A stretch of 64,000 nucleotides of DNA from Chryseobacterium sp. GTDB taxonomy: Bacteria; Bacteroidota; Bacteroidia; Flavobacteriales; Weeksellaceae. This document shows positions 7,478 through 16,068 of the stretch, one piece after another. The position numbers and the translations under genes are program-made. Under the pieces are notes generated by a model. It was given only the letters and a program-made list of their open reading frames with translations, was not told the origin of the DNA and made no database searches. The stretch spans positions 279,610-343,609 of the forward strand of contig JAITMC010000002.1 of the NCBI GenBank assembly GCA_031277615.1, written 5' to 3'. Numbering within the stretch: position 1 is the first letter of the stretch; each line of letters starts with the position of its first letter.

Positions 7478-8881
7478 ATGGTTCTCAGCAGAATTTGGTC
7501 GGCTTTTATTATTATTGCCATTGCCATTGCCAGTATAAAATACATTTCATCAAGCCATTACAAGACCATTTTCAATGATATGGTTGTGGGAAAAGGTGGT
7601 GATACGGTTCAGATTGCTTCTCAGCCGATGAACACCCTCGCACCTGCTGTAAAGGACAGTCTGATGAAAAAAAATGATTTTGCCGACAGCAGGATTCATT
7701 ATAAAACCGATTCTTTACAACAGAATGTAAAAGTATACCGTGTTCAGGAAGCTGATGGAGTCATCGGAACCTCTGAAACTGCCGTAAAGATCTGTATCGG
7801 GCTGATCGGGATCATGACCTTGTTCATGGGATTCATGAGCATTGCGGAAAAAGCAGGCGGAATTAACCTGTTAAGCCGTTTTATCCAGCCCTTTTTCTCT
7901 AAATTATTTCCTGATATCCCTAAAAACCATCCGGCTTTCGGACATATGCTGATGAACTTCAGTGCCAATCTCCTTGGTCTGGATAATGCTGCAACTCCTT
8001 TCGGTCTCAAGGCTATGGAAAGTCTTCAGACCCTGAATCCCAATAAGGATACGGCCAGCAATTCACAGATCATGTTTCTGTGTCTTCATGCCGGCGGAAT
8101 GACCCTGATTCCTGTTTCTATCATTGCGATCAGGGCATCAATGGGCTCCAAGACGCCTACGGATATTTTCCTTCCGTGTATGATCGCTACTTTTGCCGCC
8201 ACAATGGCTGCCATGATCATTGTATCATTATACCAGAAGATCAATCTTCTCCGTCCTGTGGTGATTGCTTACGTAGGAGGTATTTCTGTCATCATCGGAC
8301 TGCTTGTACTGTATCTGGTCCGTTTAAGCAAAGATGAACTGGACGATTTCAGTAAAGTACTCAGCAATGGTCTTATTTTATTTATTTTCCTTGCCATTGT
8401 ATTGGGTGCTGTTTATAAAAAGATCAACGTTTTCGATGCATTTATTGACGGAGCTAAAGAAGGCTTTACCACCTGTGTGAAGATCATTCCTTACCTTGTA
8501 GGGATGCTGATTGCTATTTCATTACTGAGGACTTCCGGAGTATTTGATGTGATCATCGACGGAATGAAATGGGTAGCGAACACCGCCGGCTTCGATCCGA
8601 GATTCGTAGACGGTCTTCCGACTGCCCTCATCAAACCTTTATCCGGTTCCGGAGCCAGAGGAATGATGGTTGATACGATGGCCACCTTCGGGGCCGACAG
8701 CTTTCAGGGTAAACTGGCCGCCGTACTTCAGGGAAGCTCAGATACGACGTTTTATGTGATAGCCGTATATTTCGGGGCCGTAGCCGTAAAGAATACAAGA
8801 TACACGGTAATTGCCATGCTTCTGGCTGATTTGGTAGGTATTATTACCTCTATAGCGCTTGCTTATTTATTTTTTGCCTAA
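7478..8881 (+). CDS. fused SpmA/SpmB-like nucleoside-recognition membrane protein
   Basis: The 467-residue polytopic membrane protein carries two Gate/nucleoside-recognition domains, corresponding to a fusion of Bacillus spore maturation proteins SpmA (N-terminal, with NFSANLLGLDNAATPFGLKA near residues 160-180) and SpmB (C-terminal, with SGSGARGMMVDTMATFG and LQGSSDTTFYVIAVYFGAV). About 10-11 hydrophobic segments are visible. An insert of ~75 residues after the first membrane segment is hydrophilic. The family is common outside spore formers; the transported or sensed compound is unknown. Its stop overlaps the next start as TAATG, so the lipoprotein gene behind is translationally coupled. 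Confidence 0.85.
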   Translation: MVLSRIWSAFIIIAIAIASIKYISSSHYKTIFNDMVVGKGGDTVQIASQPMNTLAPAVKDSLMKKNDFADSRIHYKTDSLQQNVKVYRVQEADGVIGTSETAVKICIGLIGIMTLFMGFMSIAEKAGGINLLSRFIQPFFSKLFPDIPKNHPAFGHMLMNFSANLLGLDNAATPFGLKAMESLQTLNPNKDTASNSQIMFLCLHAGGMTLIPVSIIAIRASMGSKTPTDIFLPCMIATFAATMAAMIIVSLYQKINLLRPVVIAYVGGISVIIGLLVLYLVRLSKDELDDFSKVLSNGLILFIFLAIVLGAVYKKINVFDAFIDGAKEGFTTCVKIIPYLVGMLIAISLLRTSGVFDVIIDGMKWVANTAGFDPRFVDGLPTALIKPLSGSGARGMMVDTMATFGADSFQGKLAAVLQGSSDTTFYVIAVYFGAVAVKNTRYTVIAMLLADLVGIITSIALAYLFFA

Positions 8882-9444
8882 TGAGTATATTGAGATTTTT
8901 TGTAATGATCAGTATTTGCCTGCTTTTTACCAACTGTAAAAAAGACATATCTGATAAAAAAGTAAAAAACAATACTGAACAACAGAAACTTAAAGATTAT
9001 ATTGATTTTCAGTATGATGAAGTGATTGCTTTTGCCAATATCAATCCCATGGATTATTATGACGGTGATTTTAACAAAGAATTAGATATAAAGAAATTTA
9101 AAGACACTATCAGTGTAAAATTGAATTCAGCTCAGATAAAAGAACTGAATGATATTCTGAGCGGAAGAAAAAACAAGAATACAGATTCGGCAATGCAAGT
9201 AGCTGACTGCTTTTACCCAAGACATAGTATTCTATTTTTAAATCAAAATAAAATTGTGAATCATATTGTTGTATGTTTTGAATGCAATCAGGTAAAAGGA
9301 AGCAAACCAACAAAAGCAAGTATGGAAAACTATCAGAACTTTTTCAACTCTCTTGGGCTGAAAATGTTTGATAATCCAATTGAACATTCAACCTATTATG
9401 ATTCTATTCAACAGGTTCATAGAAACAAGATCAGACAACTTTAA
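8881..9444 (+). CDS. small lipoprotein of unknown function
   Basis: The N-terminus MSILRFFVMISICLLFTNC is a lipoprotein signal peptide with the lipobox LFTNC; Cys19 would be lipidated and KK follows. The remaining ~168 residues are soluble, with a probable CFxCN pair near residue 132 (VVCFECNQVKG) that could form a disulfide or bind metal. I do not recognise the family. It overlaps the SpmAB-like gene by one base (TAATG), so the two are probably one operon. Confidence 0.7.
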   Translation: MSILRFFVMISICLLFTNCKKDISDKKVKNNTEQQKLKDYIDFQYDEVIAFANINPMDYYDGDFNKELDIKKFKDTISVKLNSAQIKELNDILSGRKNKNTDSAMQVADCFYPRHSILFLNQNKIVNHIVVCFECNQVKGSKPTKASMENYQNFFNSLGLKMFDNPIEHSTYYDSIQQVHRNKIRQL

Positions 9445-9472
9445 ACATTAAACTCAAAACCTTAATCCCATT

Positions 9473-9865
9473 ATGATTACAGATAAAGAATTCACCCTAA
9501 GACTTATCCGCCAGCTTACACAGGCGCTGGAAAAATTAATTCTGGACAAACCTGAAGAAAGTTTACTACAGAAAGAACTTGATTTTGATACTCTGATGAG
9601 AGATATTTTCAAGATGAATTTCACAGAGGTATCATCAATGACTAAAGAAGAAATGATCGCTCTTGTTAACGAAAGGCAGGAAAGAGATCATAAAGACTAT
9701 TACGAAATGCTTGGAAATCTTTTCTACTTCAAAAGTAGAGAAGAACAGAATAAAGATTTTCAGGATAAGGCTAAGACATTCTATGAGATGTATCTTCAGA
9801 CCAGCGGCATTTTTGCTCTTCCTGTGATCAACAGAATAAACGAATTAAAAAAAGCACTTGAATAA
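9473..9865 (+). CDS. small helical hypothetical protein
   Basis: The 130-residue product is charged, predicted largely helical and without signal peptide or membrane segment. It begins MITDKEFTLRLIRQLTQALEKL, which recalls DUF6483-type proteins, but I cannot confirm this. It follows the lipoprotein gene by 28 bp on the same strand. Its last codons are part of the terminator hairpin shared with the convergent tonB gene. Confidence 0.65.
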   Translation: MITDKEFTLRLIRQLTQALEKLILDKPEESLLQKELDFDTLMRDIFKMNFTEVSSMTKEEMIALVNERQERDHKDYYEMLGNLFYFKSREEQNKDFQDKAKTFYEMYLQTSGIFALPVINRINELKKALE

Positions 9866-9873
9866 AGTGCTTT
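9851..9873. terminator. bidirectional terminator between convergent genes
   Basis: AAAGCACTT (9851-9859) pairs with AAGTGCTTT (9865-9873) around a 5-nt loop, with A-run before and T-run after. It spans the stop of the upstream helical protein gene and lies 8 bp from the stop of the minus-strand tonB-like gene. Confidence 0.8.
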
Positions 9874-9880
9874 TGTATTT

Positions 9881-10765
9881 TTAGAAGGTAATTTTATACG
9901 TTCCGGTTGACGAAGTGCTGGCTTTTTCAGCTTTCACATACTTTTTCACCCAGGCTACAGAAGTTGAGGCAACACACGGATCTGAAATTCCTCCTGCTCT
10001 CCTCGCCGACACTACATTTCCGGCTTTATCAACCGTATAAGCTACGGTAATGGAACCGCTTGCCGTACAGCTGTGTGATGGCTGTGCCCCGCCCCGGCCC
10101 ATTGTTCCCGGAATATAGCCGGTCAGTTTCCGGTCTATTCCTACTTTGCTGTCTCCGTTTCCGTCACCGCCTAAAGGATCTCCTGCATTTCCGATTCCCG
10201 TTCCGGTTCCCTGGCTTCCTGCTTTTGTTCCTCTTCCTCTGATCAGGTTTCCGATCGCCGCGTTTCCTTTTCCGTCTCCGTTTCCGGTTTTGGAATTCGC
10301 TGTCGTTGCACCGGATTTTTTAGTGGTTTTTGAAGAACTTGAACTTGCAGAGGCCTTGTTATCGGCTTTTTTGGATTCTTCTTTTTTAGGAACGGTCGCT
10401 TTTGAATTATTTCCGGTGATGATTTTCTCTTTTACCTCTGTTTTTTTCGGTTCTGGGGCAGGTTCCGGCTTTACCACCGTTTTTGTTTCAGGAACAGGCG
10501 TTTCTGCCGGTTCAGGAGTTATTTCCTCCGTTGCAGCAGCCAGACTTCCCGGCTGGTCGGCAGGTTCTTCCACTCCATTGCCGTTTCGGTTGTCTCCGAA
10601 ATTCACAAGCATCGTAGTTACCACTTCCGGCTCCTGTTCAAGTTCCGGTTTCAGTTTATATAAAAAAACAAAAAGAAGAACTGCAGCCCAGATCAGGACA
10701 GAAAGCAATGCGCTTTTTATCCGGTCCCGGTTTTCCTCGTTTTTGTTTACAGTATAACTTCTCAT
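9881..10765 (-). CDS. TonB-like energy transducer
   Basis: The 294 residues have the TonB layout: a short cytoplasmic start, one membrane anchor at about residues 19-37, a long spacer rich in Pro, Glu, Lys then Gly, Ser and Asn (residues ~70-210), and a C-terminal domain of ~75 residues with SITVAYTVDKAGNVVSARR. TonB couples the inner-membrane proton gradient to outer-membrane receptors. The spacer is low-complexity and includes Gly-Asn runs (GNGDGKGNAAIGNL). It is third in an exbB-exbD-tonB operon, 34 bp after exbD. The C-terminal domain is divergent, so it could instead serve a TolA-like role. Confidence 0.82.
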   Translation of the reverse strand: MRSYTVNKNEENRDRIKSALLSVLIWAAVLLFVFLYKLKPELEQEPEVVTTMLVNFGDNRNGNGVEEPADQPGSLAAATEEITPEPAETPVPETKTVVKPEPAPEPKKTEVKEKIITGNNSKATVPKKEESKKADNKASASSSSSKTTKKSGATTANSKTGNGDGKGNAAIGNLIRGRGTKAGSQGTGTGIGNAGDPLGGDGNGDSKVGIDRKLTGYIPGTMGRGGAQPSHSCTASGSITVAYTVDKAGNVVSARRAGGISDPCVASTSVAWVKKYVKAEKASTSSTGTYKITF

Positions 10766-10799
10766 TTTAAAAAATAAATCTCACCGTTGTACGGCTTTA

Positions 10800-11198
10800 T
10801 TATTTATCCTTAACCGTTGCAATCGCAACATTAAACTTATGTTTTTCCGCAATTTCCATGGCAAAAACAAAATCCTTGTGCAGCGTATTTTCATCTGCTC
10901 TGATGGTAAAGGATTTATTGGTCTGGCCAGTTAATTTATTAACGACAATCTGCTCCAGCTGGTCTTTTGCTACCGGATTATCATCTACATAATAAGTTCC
11001 GTCCGGCTTGATGCTTACCGTTAAAGGATTCGGAATATTATCTTCAACCGCCCCTGTTTTCGGTAGCTTCACATCAATCGCGCTTTGGTTCGCGGCGGAA
11101 GAAGTCACCATAAAGAATATCAGCATCAAGAGGATAACGTCTGTCATCGCTGCTAAACTGAATTCCGGATTCGCTTTATTTCTTCTCTGAATTTTCAT
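10800..11198 (-). CDS. exbD: ExbD/TolR family biopolymer transport protein
   Basis: The 132-residue protein has one membrane helix near residues 18-36 (TDVILLMLIFFMVTSS) containing the Asp of the proton path, after the charged N-terminus MKIQRRNKANPEF. The periplasmic part is ExbD-like. With ExbB it forms the proton-driven motor that energises TonB. The gap to exbB is 9 bp. It may equally be called TolR by sequence alone; the adjacent TonB-like gene favours ExbD. Confidence 0.9.
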   Translation of the reverse strand: MKIQRRNKANPEFSLAAMTDVILLMLIFFMVTSSAANQSAIDVKLPKTGAVEDNIPNPLTVSIKPDGTYYVDDNPVAKDQLEQIVVNKLTGQTNKSFTIRADENTLHKDFVFAMEIAEKHKFNVAIATVKDK

Positions 11199-11207
11199 AA
11201 AACAGAT

Positions 11208-11912
11208 TTATAAAGGTTTGTTGATAAGATCTAAGAATTCTCCTGACATATCCTGAGCTTTCAGCACAAATTTATCAATTCTTGTTAAAAGGATATTGTA
11301 GAAAAAGTTCGCCGGAATCGCTACTGCCAAACCTACTGCTGTCTGTCCCAATGCGGTATAAATACCCTCGGAAAGCGTTTTGGGTGAAAAAGATCCGGTT
11401 GCATGAGACAGGTTGAAGAAAGCAATAATCATCCCGATTACCGTTCCCAGAAGCCCCAACATCGGTGCAATACTCGGAACAACTGCCAGAAGGTTCAGGT
11501 TTTTCTCCATATTGGCGACTTCTATCTGTGCCTGAGATTCCATAGCACTTACAATATCCGAAACGGGACGTCCCAATCTTGAAATTCCTTTTTCAAGAAT
11601 CCTTCCTTCAGGGGAGTTTTGTCTTTTACAATAATCTGCTGCCGACTCTATTTTCCCTTCTTTGATGAAATCTTCAATATTATTCATAAAATCGGAATCT
11701 GTTTTTGAAGTCAGCCTTTTGATAAAGAAAAAACGTTCAAAAAACAGGTACAGAGAAAATACACCCAAAGCCAGAACGGTTACCATCACTATTTTAGCGA
11801 ATGCCCCTCCGTGGAACATGATCTTCCAAAATGAAAATTCTAAATCGTCTGTTGCTACTGCAGGAGCAGTAATCTGTGCAAATAAAATCTGAGTAAGTTC
11901 CGTTAACAGCAT
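11208..11912 (-). CDS. exbB: MotA/TolQ/ExbB proton channel protein
   Basis: The 234 residues contain three membrane segments, at about 32-52, 130-155 and 175-200, and the family signatures VVPSIAPMLGLLGTVIGMI and LGQTAVGLAVAIPANFFYN. The protein forms the pentameric channel around ExbD dimers in the inner membrane. It is first in the operon, with a -7 element just upstream. Confidence 0.92.
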   Translation of the reverse strand: MLLTELTQILFAQITAPAVATDDLEFSFWKIMFHGGAFAKIVMVTVLALGVFSLYLFFERFFFIKRLTSKTDSDFMNNIEDFIKEGKIESAADYCKRQNSPEGRILEKGISRLGRPVSDIVSAMESQAQIEVANMEKNLNLLAVVPSIAPMLGLLGTVIGMIIAFFNLSHATGSFSPKTLSEGIYTALGQTAVGLAVAIPANFFYNILLTRIDKFVLKAQDMSGEFLDLINKPL

Positions 11913-11942
11913 TAATGTGAATTTTTATAAAATTTTTAACGA

Positions 11943-11950
11943 CAAATGTA
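11943..11950 (-). promoter_or_regulatory. -7 element of the exbB-exbD-tonB operon
   Basis: TACATTTG on the minus strand, 30 bp before the exbB ATG, fits TAnnTTTG. A TTTG at -33 is not evident. Confidence 0.5.
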
Positions 11951-12085
11951 GTGGAATATTATGAAATGCGCTCTTAAAATTGCTTAAAAACAACTTAAAT
12001 TTTGTTATAATATATAAACAGCAAATTTCTTTCCAAAATCACTTTTGAAAAGAAATCTGATATACAATAAGGATGACAGAAGCGG

Positions 12086-12547
12086 TTAATCTTCGTCTAC
12101 TTCAATGTCGTCCTGTTTAAATTCGCATTTTAATCTGAATGGAATCGGCTGGTCCGAACCGGTATAGAAATCGTCAATGGTTCCTTTCCAGATTACCTGA
12201 AGCTCCCCTTCCTCGTTTTTTTCAAATTGAAGCTCATTATCATAAATAAAAGCTTCTTCATCATCGAAAAGATCAACTTCGGTGTAGGTGTCTTCATCAG
12301 AATCATTGATGCTGATGGTCTTTCCTTCTATTTCTGCCGATTCGATCGGGAAATCAAAAATTTCAAGTGAAAGCTGTGGAAAGTTGTACTGTAATGAATC
12401 ATCTTCTACATGATCCAATCCGTCATCCGTAATCACTTCAACCTCAAGAAAATGCTGTTGGTTGCTGTATACCGCTTTACAATAAGTATTTCTGATATTG
12501 TATTTTAGGGTCTCGTCCGGATGGTAAATTTTTAAAATCCCTTTCAT
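12086..12547 (-). CDS. acidic hypothetical protein
   Basis: The 153-residue soluble protein is strongly acidic, with runs of Asp and Glu (for example NDSDEDTYTEVDLFDDEEAF) and an acidic end QDDIEVDED. Predicted structure is mostly beta. There is no signal peptide and no recognised family. It stands alone between the exbB operon and the DUF885 gene. Confidence 0.65.
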   Translation of the reverse strand: MKGILKIYHPDETLKYNIRNTYCKAVYSNQQHFLEVEVITDDGLDHVEDDSLQYNFPQLSLEIFDFPIESAEIEGKTISINDSDEDTYTEVDLFDDEEAFIYDNELQFEKNEEGELQVIWKGTIDDFYTGSDQPIPFRLKCEFKQDDIEVDED

Positions 12548-12596
12548 TTTTTCTTAAAAAAAGAACTGTAATAATATGATTGTTAAACGTTTTGGA

Positions 12597-12604
12597 CAAA
12601 GATA
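12597..12604 (-). promoter_or_regulatory. -7 element of the acidic hypothetical gene
   Basis: TATCTTTG on the minus strand fits TAnnTTTG and lies about 50 bp upstream of the ATG. Confidence 0.45.
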
Positions 12605-12699
12605 AAAAATTGATTCTAAGTTGAAAATATTTTGAAAAAATTTTAAAAATTATTTTTCTAAATCATCTGCCCATTATCCTGTATATCTCAATAATACTT

Positions 12700-12707
12700 A
12701 CTTTTGT
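12700..12707 (+). promoter_or_regulatory. -7 element of the DUF885 gene
   Basis: TACTTTTG fits TAnnTTTG and lies 18 bp before the ATG at 12726. The -33 position is weak. Confidence 0.5.
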
Positions 12708-12725
12708 CTCCTAAAGATTTTGAAA

Positions 12726-14522
12726 ATGAAAAACATTTTATCAAAAAGCATTTTAGGGCTGGGATTTATGATAGGCCTTGCTGCATGCAAGAAGTCCGAT
12801 TCTCCCCTTACGAAAGTAACCCCGAACAATCTGGATTCCATTGCCGCCAATTATTATGAGCAGGCTCTTAAATTATATCCTTTAGACGCCACTTCTCAGG
12901 GAGACTCCCGATATAACGACCAACTTCCGATCAATATCGACAAGGATTTTATTTCCGGAGAGATTGCCTTCTACAATTCGGTGCAGAAACAACTTGAGGG
13001 CGTGGATTACAAAAGCCTTTCCGATGAAGATAAAGTGGTATATGACGTTCTTGATTATACTTTAAAAGACAAAATAGAAGCTTACGTCTATCACCCGGAA
13101 TATATTCCTTTCACCCAGTTCGGCGGCCTGCCTTTAACCTTTCCTCTTTACGGAAGCGGTGAGGGAAGCCAGCCTTTCAAAACGGAAAAAGATTACAGCG
13201 ACTGGCTGAAAAGAATGGAAAAGTTCCCGGAATGGATGGATACTGCCATGGAGAACTTCCGTGAGGGAATCAGCAATAAAGTTGTTCTTCCCAAAAAACT
13301 GGTTGTCAAAATGATTCCTCAGATGAAGGCGGAAGAAATTATCACCTCTGATATGGATAAAAATATTTTCTACGGCCCGGTCAGAAAGCTTCCTAAGAAT
13401 TTTACGAAAGAACAGAAAGACAAATTCAGTGCCCAGTATAGGGAAACGATTACTAAAAAGATTATTCCTGCCTATACTAAAATGGGGGTCTTCCTGGAAA
13501 AGGAATATCTGCCTAAAGCAAGGGATACAGATGGCTACAACAGCCTTCCTAACGGCAGTGATATTTACAGATACTATGCAAAAAGCTGGACAACGACAAA
13601 GAAAACACCTGAAGAGATCAATAAAATCGGTCAGCAACAGGTAGCCATGCTCCGTGCAGAAATGGAAAAGGTGAAACAGCAGCTTGGCTTTACAGGAACA
13701 CTGGAAGAGTTCATCAATTTTGTAAAAACTGATCCTAAAGCAATGCCTTATAAGACTTCTAAGGAGGTTTTGAATGGGTTTAACAGTATATTAACGAAGA
13801 TCACCCCGAAGCTGAAAACCATGTTCAGTGTAACCCCGAAAACCAAGTTTGAGATCAGGCAAACGGAAAAATTCAGAGAGGCCAGTGCCAGTGCGGAATA
13901 TATCCAGGGAACTCCTGACGGAAAAAGACCGGGTATTTTTTATATGCCACTTCCTGATCCTTCAAAATTCAATGTAACTTCAGGAATGGAGTCTCTTTTC
14001 CTCCATGAAGCTATTCCGGGGCATCACTATCAGGTTTCTCTTCAGCAGGAAAACACCAAGCTTCCTAAATTTATGAGATTCGGATGGTTTGGTGCCTATG
14101 GTGAAGGCTGGGCGCATTACTGTGAAACATTGGGACCAGAATTCGGTCTGTACACAGATCCTTATCAGAAAATGGGCTATCTGAGCGATCAGATGCTGAG
14201 AGCGGTAAGACTGGTTGTAGATACGGGAATCCATACCGGAACGATGACCAGAGAAGAGGCCATCAAATATTTCTTAAGCAATATTTCCTATGATGAGGCC
14301 AGTGCCACTGCTGAAGTGGAAAGGTATATGGCTATGCCGGGACAGGCGCTGGGATATAAAATAGGCTCTTTAAAGATCCGTGAGCTGAGGGATAAATACC
14401 AGAAGCAGCTGGGAACAAAATTCAGTCTGGCAAGCTTCCATGATGAAGTATTAAGCCAGGGATGCCTTCCGCTTGATGTACTGGACAGAAAAATGCAGCT
14501 TTGGGCCAAGAAGCAGAAATAA
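12726..14522 (+). CDS. DUF885 family lipoprotein, putative metallopeptidase
   Basis: The signal peptide ends in the lipobox GLAAC (Cys21), so this is a lipoprotein of the inner or outer membrane. The 598 residues match DUF885 in length. The motif LHEAIPGHHYQ near residue 425 is the family's HExxxPGHH zinc-peptidase-like signature, and YGEGWAHYCE follows about 35 residues later with a further Glu ligand candidate. Substrate is unknown. The ATG at 12726 was chosen over an in-frame TTG two codons upstream. A strong terminator follows directly. Confidence 0.88.
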   Translation: MKNILSKSILGLGFMIGLAACKKSDSPLTKVTPNNLDSIAANYYEQALKLYPLDATSQGDSRYNDQLPINIDKDFISGEIAFYNSVQKQLEGVDYKSLSDEDKVVYDVLDYTLKDKIEAYVYHPEYIPFTQFGGLPLTFPLYGSGEGSQPFKTEKDYSDWLKRMEKFPEWMDTAMENFREGISNKVVLPKKLVVKMIPQMKAEEIITSDMDKNIFYGPVRKLPKNFTKEQKDKFSAQYRETITKKIIPAYTKMGVFLEKEYLPKARDTDGYNSLPNGSDIYRYYAKSWTTTKKTPEEINKIGQQQVAMLRAEMEKVKQQLGFTGTLEEFINFVKTDPKAMPYKTSKEVLNGFNSILTKITPKLKTMFSVTPKTKFEIRQTEKFREASASAEYIQGTPDGKRPGIFYMPLPDPSKFNVTSGMESLFLHEAIPGHHYQVSLQQENTKLPKFMRFGWFGAYGEGWAHYCETLGPEFGLYTDPYQKMGYLSDQMLRAVRLVVDTGIHTGTMTREEAIKYFLSNISYDEASATAEVERYMAMPGQALGYKIGSLKIRELRDKYQKQLGTKFSLASFHDEVLSQGCLPLDVLDRKMQLWAKKQK

Positions 14523-14529
14523 AATAAGG

Positions 14530-14564
14530 ATGATGGGATTGATCGTGATCCCATCATTTTTTTT
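14530..14564 (+). terminator. rho-independent terminator of the DUF885 gene
   Basis: ATGATGGGAT (14530-14539) pairs with ATCCCATCAT (14548-14557) and is followed by seven T. Confidence 0.88.
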
Positions 14565-14600
14565 CAACAGAAAATTTTAAAACCATAATACAATAACAAT

Positions 14601-15047
14601 ATGATTATAGAAAGCCTGAAGTCTCTTTACAACAGAGATCTGAATAAACTAAAAGCGGAAATTGAAGCTTACCGGAATGAAGAAAACCTTTGGAAAACGG
14701 ATAAAAACATTTCCAACTCCGCCGGAAATTTATGCCTGCACCTTATCGGAAATCTGAATCATTTTATAGGAGCCCATCTGGGAAATACCGGCTACATCAG
14801 AAACCGGGAACTTGAATTTTCATTAAAAGGTGTTCCCCAAGCTGAGCTTACAGAAAAAGTTGAAGCAACCAAGATCATGATCGATTCCGTACTCAGCTCA
14901 TTCCCCTCTGAAGAACTCGAAAAAGAATATCCTCTTGTTGTTTTTGAAGACAAAATGACTACGGAATACTTCCTGATCCATCTGATTTCCCATCTGGATT
15001 ATCACCTCGGACAGATTAACTACCACAGAAGATTATTGGATTTATAA
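14601..15047 (+). CDS. DinB-like four-helix protein (DUF1572 type)
   Basis: The 148 residues are helical and carry the His pattern of the DinB/YfiT metal-binding superfamily: HLIGNLNHFIGAHLG near residues 46-60 and HLISHLDYHLGQINYHRRLL near the C-terminus. Family members bind a divalent metal and some are thiol-dependent transferases; the reaction here is unknown. There is no signal peptide. Confidence 0.8.
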   Translation: MIIESLKSLYNRDLNKLKAEIEAYRNEENLWKTDKNISNSAGNLCLHLIGNLNHFIGAHLGNTGYIRNRELEFSLKGVPQAELTEKVEATKIMIDSVLSSFPSEELEKEYPLVVFEDKMTTEYFLIHLISHLDYHLGQINYHRRLLDL

Positions 15048-15050
15048 GTC

Positions 15051-15402
15051 ATGCACACTCCATTTACTCCTGTCATCAATATTTTCGGCTTTGAAGAAGT
15101 TATTCTGAAAACAGGGCAACGAAGGGAACAATACTCTTGTGGTGAGCGTGATTGACGAAAGCATCAGAGGTACAGATATCTACACAGGATTCATCCATCT
15201 CTGCAGGCACTATAATATTGAGGTCCAAAGCTTTATTCAGGATAATTCCTGTCACGTTACGATTTCGGTAAACGGCAGCGGATCCCTGTCCATGATCTAT
15301 GAGGATGAGTCTCTGGATATCAGTACCGATCTGGCTTCCATATTATACAGGGAACTGGCCATACAGATCAGAAACCGGGATTTTATGCGAAAAAGTCAGT
15401 AA
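15051..15402 (+). pseudogene. frameshifted small hypothetical gene
   Basis: An ATG at 15051 opens the frame MHTPFTPVINIFGFEEVILK, which runs into a stop near 15155. The +1 frame, open from 15109, continues smoothly with GNEGNNTLVVSVIDES and gives ~95 residues of well-formed soluble protein to the stop at 15402. Joining the two with a one-base correction near 15105-15124 (in the A/G-rich run AAAACAGGG) would give one protein of ~117 residues. Alternatively the downstream part alone starts at GTG 15139. I do not recognise the family. A sequencing error would look the same. Confidence 0.5.
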
Positions 15403-15414
15403 GAGAAAACGTTT

Positions 15415-16035
15415 TTATTTTTCAAACATCATTTTTGTAATAAAGTCTTTTTCGCCTTTTCCTCTTGCAGGAGAATATTCCCTGCCGTAGAAAATGATCT
15501 GGAGATGCAGCTTATTCCATACCTCTTCCGGGAACAGCTTCTTTGCATCGCGCTCTGTTTCCACGACATTCTTTCCTGAAGTAAGCTTCCATTGGGTCAT
15601 CAGGCGATGGATATGGGTATCCACCGGAAATGCCGGAAAACCGAATCCCTGACTCATCACAACGGATGCCGTTTTATGCCCTACGCCCGGAAGCGCCTCT
15701 AATTCCTCATAAGTCTGAGGAACAACTCCATCATGCCTTTCCAGCAGAAGTTCGGCCATTCTCTTCAGGTTTTTGGCTTTGGTATTGGACAGCCCTATTT
15801 CTTTGATGAGTTCTTTGATTTCAAATTCCTCCAGTTTGGCCATTCTCTGCGGAGTTCCCGCCACGGCAAAAAGGTCGGGCGTTACCTGATTTACTTTTTT
15901 ATCAGTAGTCTGGGCAGAAAGTGCCACAGCAACCATAAGTGTATACGGATCGGTATGATCTAGCGGAATAGGCGTGGTAGGATATAATTTGTCTAATTCC
16001 TGCTGAACAAGTTCGGCTCTTTGCTTTTTTGTCAT
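15415..16035 (-). CDS. nth: endonuclease III-like DNA glycosylase without iron-sulfur cluster
   Basis: Endonuclease III removes oxidised pyrimidines from DNA and nicks the abasic site. The helix-hairpin-helix and catalytic Lys are in LPGVGHKTASVVMSQGFG, and the catalytic Asp in PVDTHIHR. The C-terminus reads YGREYSPARGKGEKDF and stops about where the C-x6-C-x2-C-x5-C iron-sulfur loop should be; the whole protein has no cysteine at all. The ATG at 16035 was chosen over an in-frame TTG at 16056, which lies in the divergent promoter region. It diverges from the peroxiredoxin gene across 33 bp. Confidence 0.88.
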   Translation of the reverse strand: MTKKQRAELVQQELDKLYPTTPIPLDHTDPYTLMVAVALSAQTTDKKVNQVTPDLFAVAGTPQRMAKLEEFEIKELIKEIGLSNTKAKNLKRMAELLLERHDGVVPQTYEELEALPGVGHKTASVVMSQGFGFPAFPVDTHIHRLMTQWKLTSGKNVVETERDAKKLFPEEVWNKLHLQIIFYGREYSPARGKGEKDFITKMMFEK

Positions 16036-16051
16036 GTAACCCTTAAATTTG
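16020..16051 (+). promoter_or_regulatory. promoter of the peroxiredoxin gene
   Basis: TTTG (16020-16023), a 20-bp spacer and TAAATTTG (16044-16051) fit the consensus. The -33 part lies inside the coding start of the divergent nth gene. Confidence 0.55.
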
Positions 16052-16053
16052 AA

Positions 16054-16061
16054 CAAAAATA
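16054..16061 (-). promoter_or_regulatory. -7 element of nth
   Basis: TATTTTTG on the minus strand, 18 bp before the nth ATG, sits 2 bp from the -7 element of the divergent peroxiredoxin gene, so the two promoters overlap face to face. Confidence 0.5.
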
Positions 16062-16068
16062 AATCATT

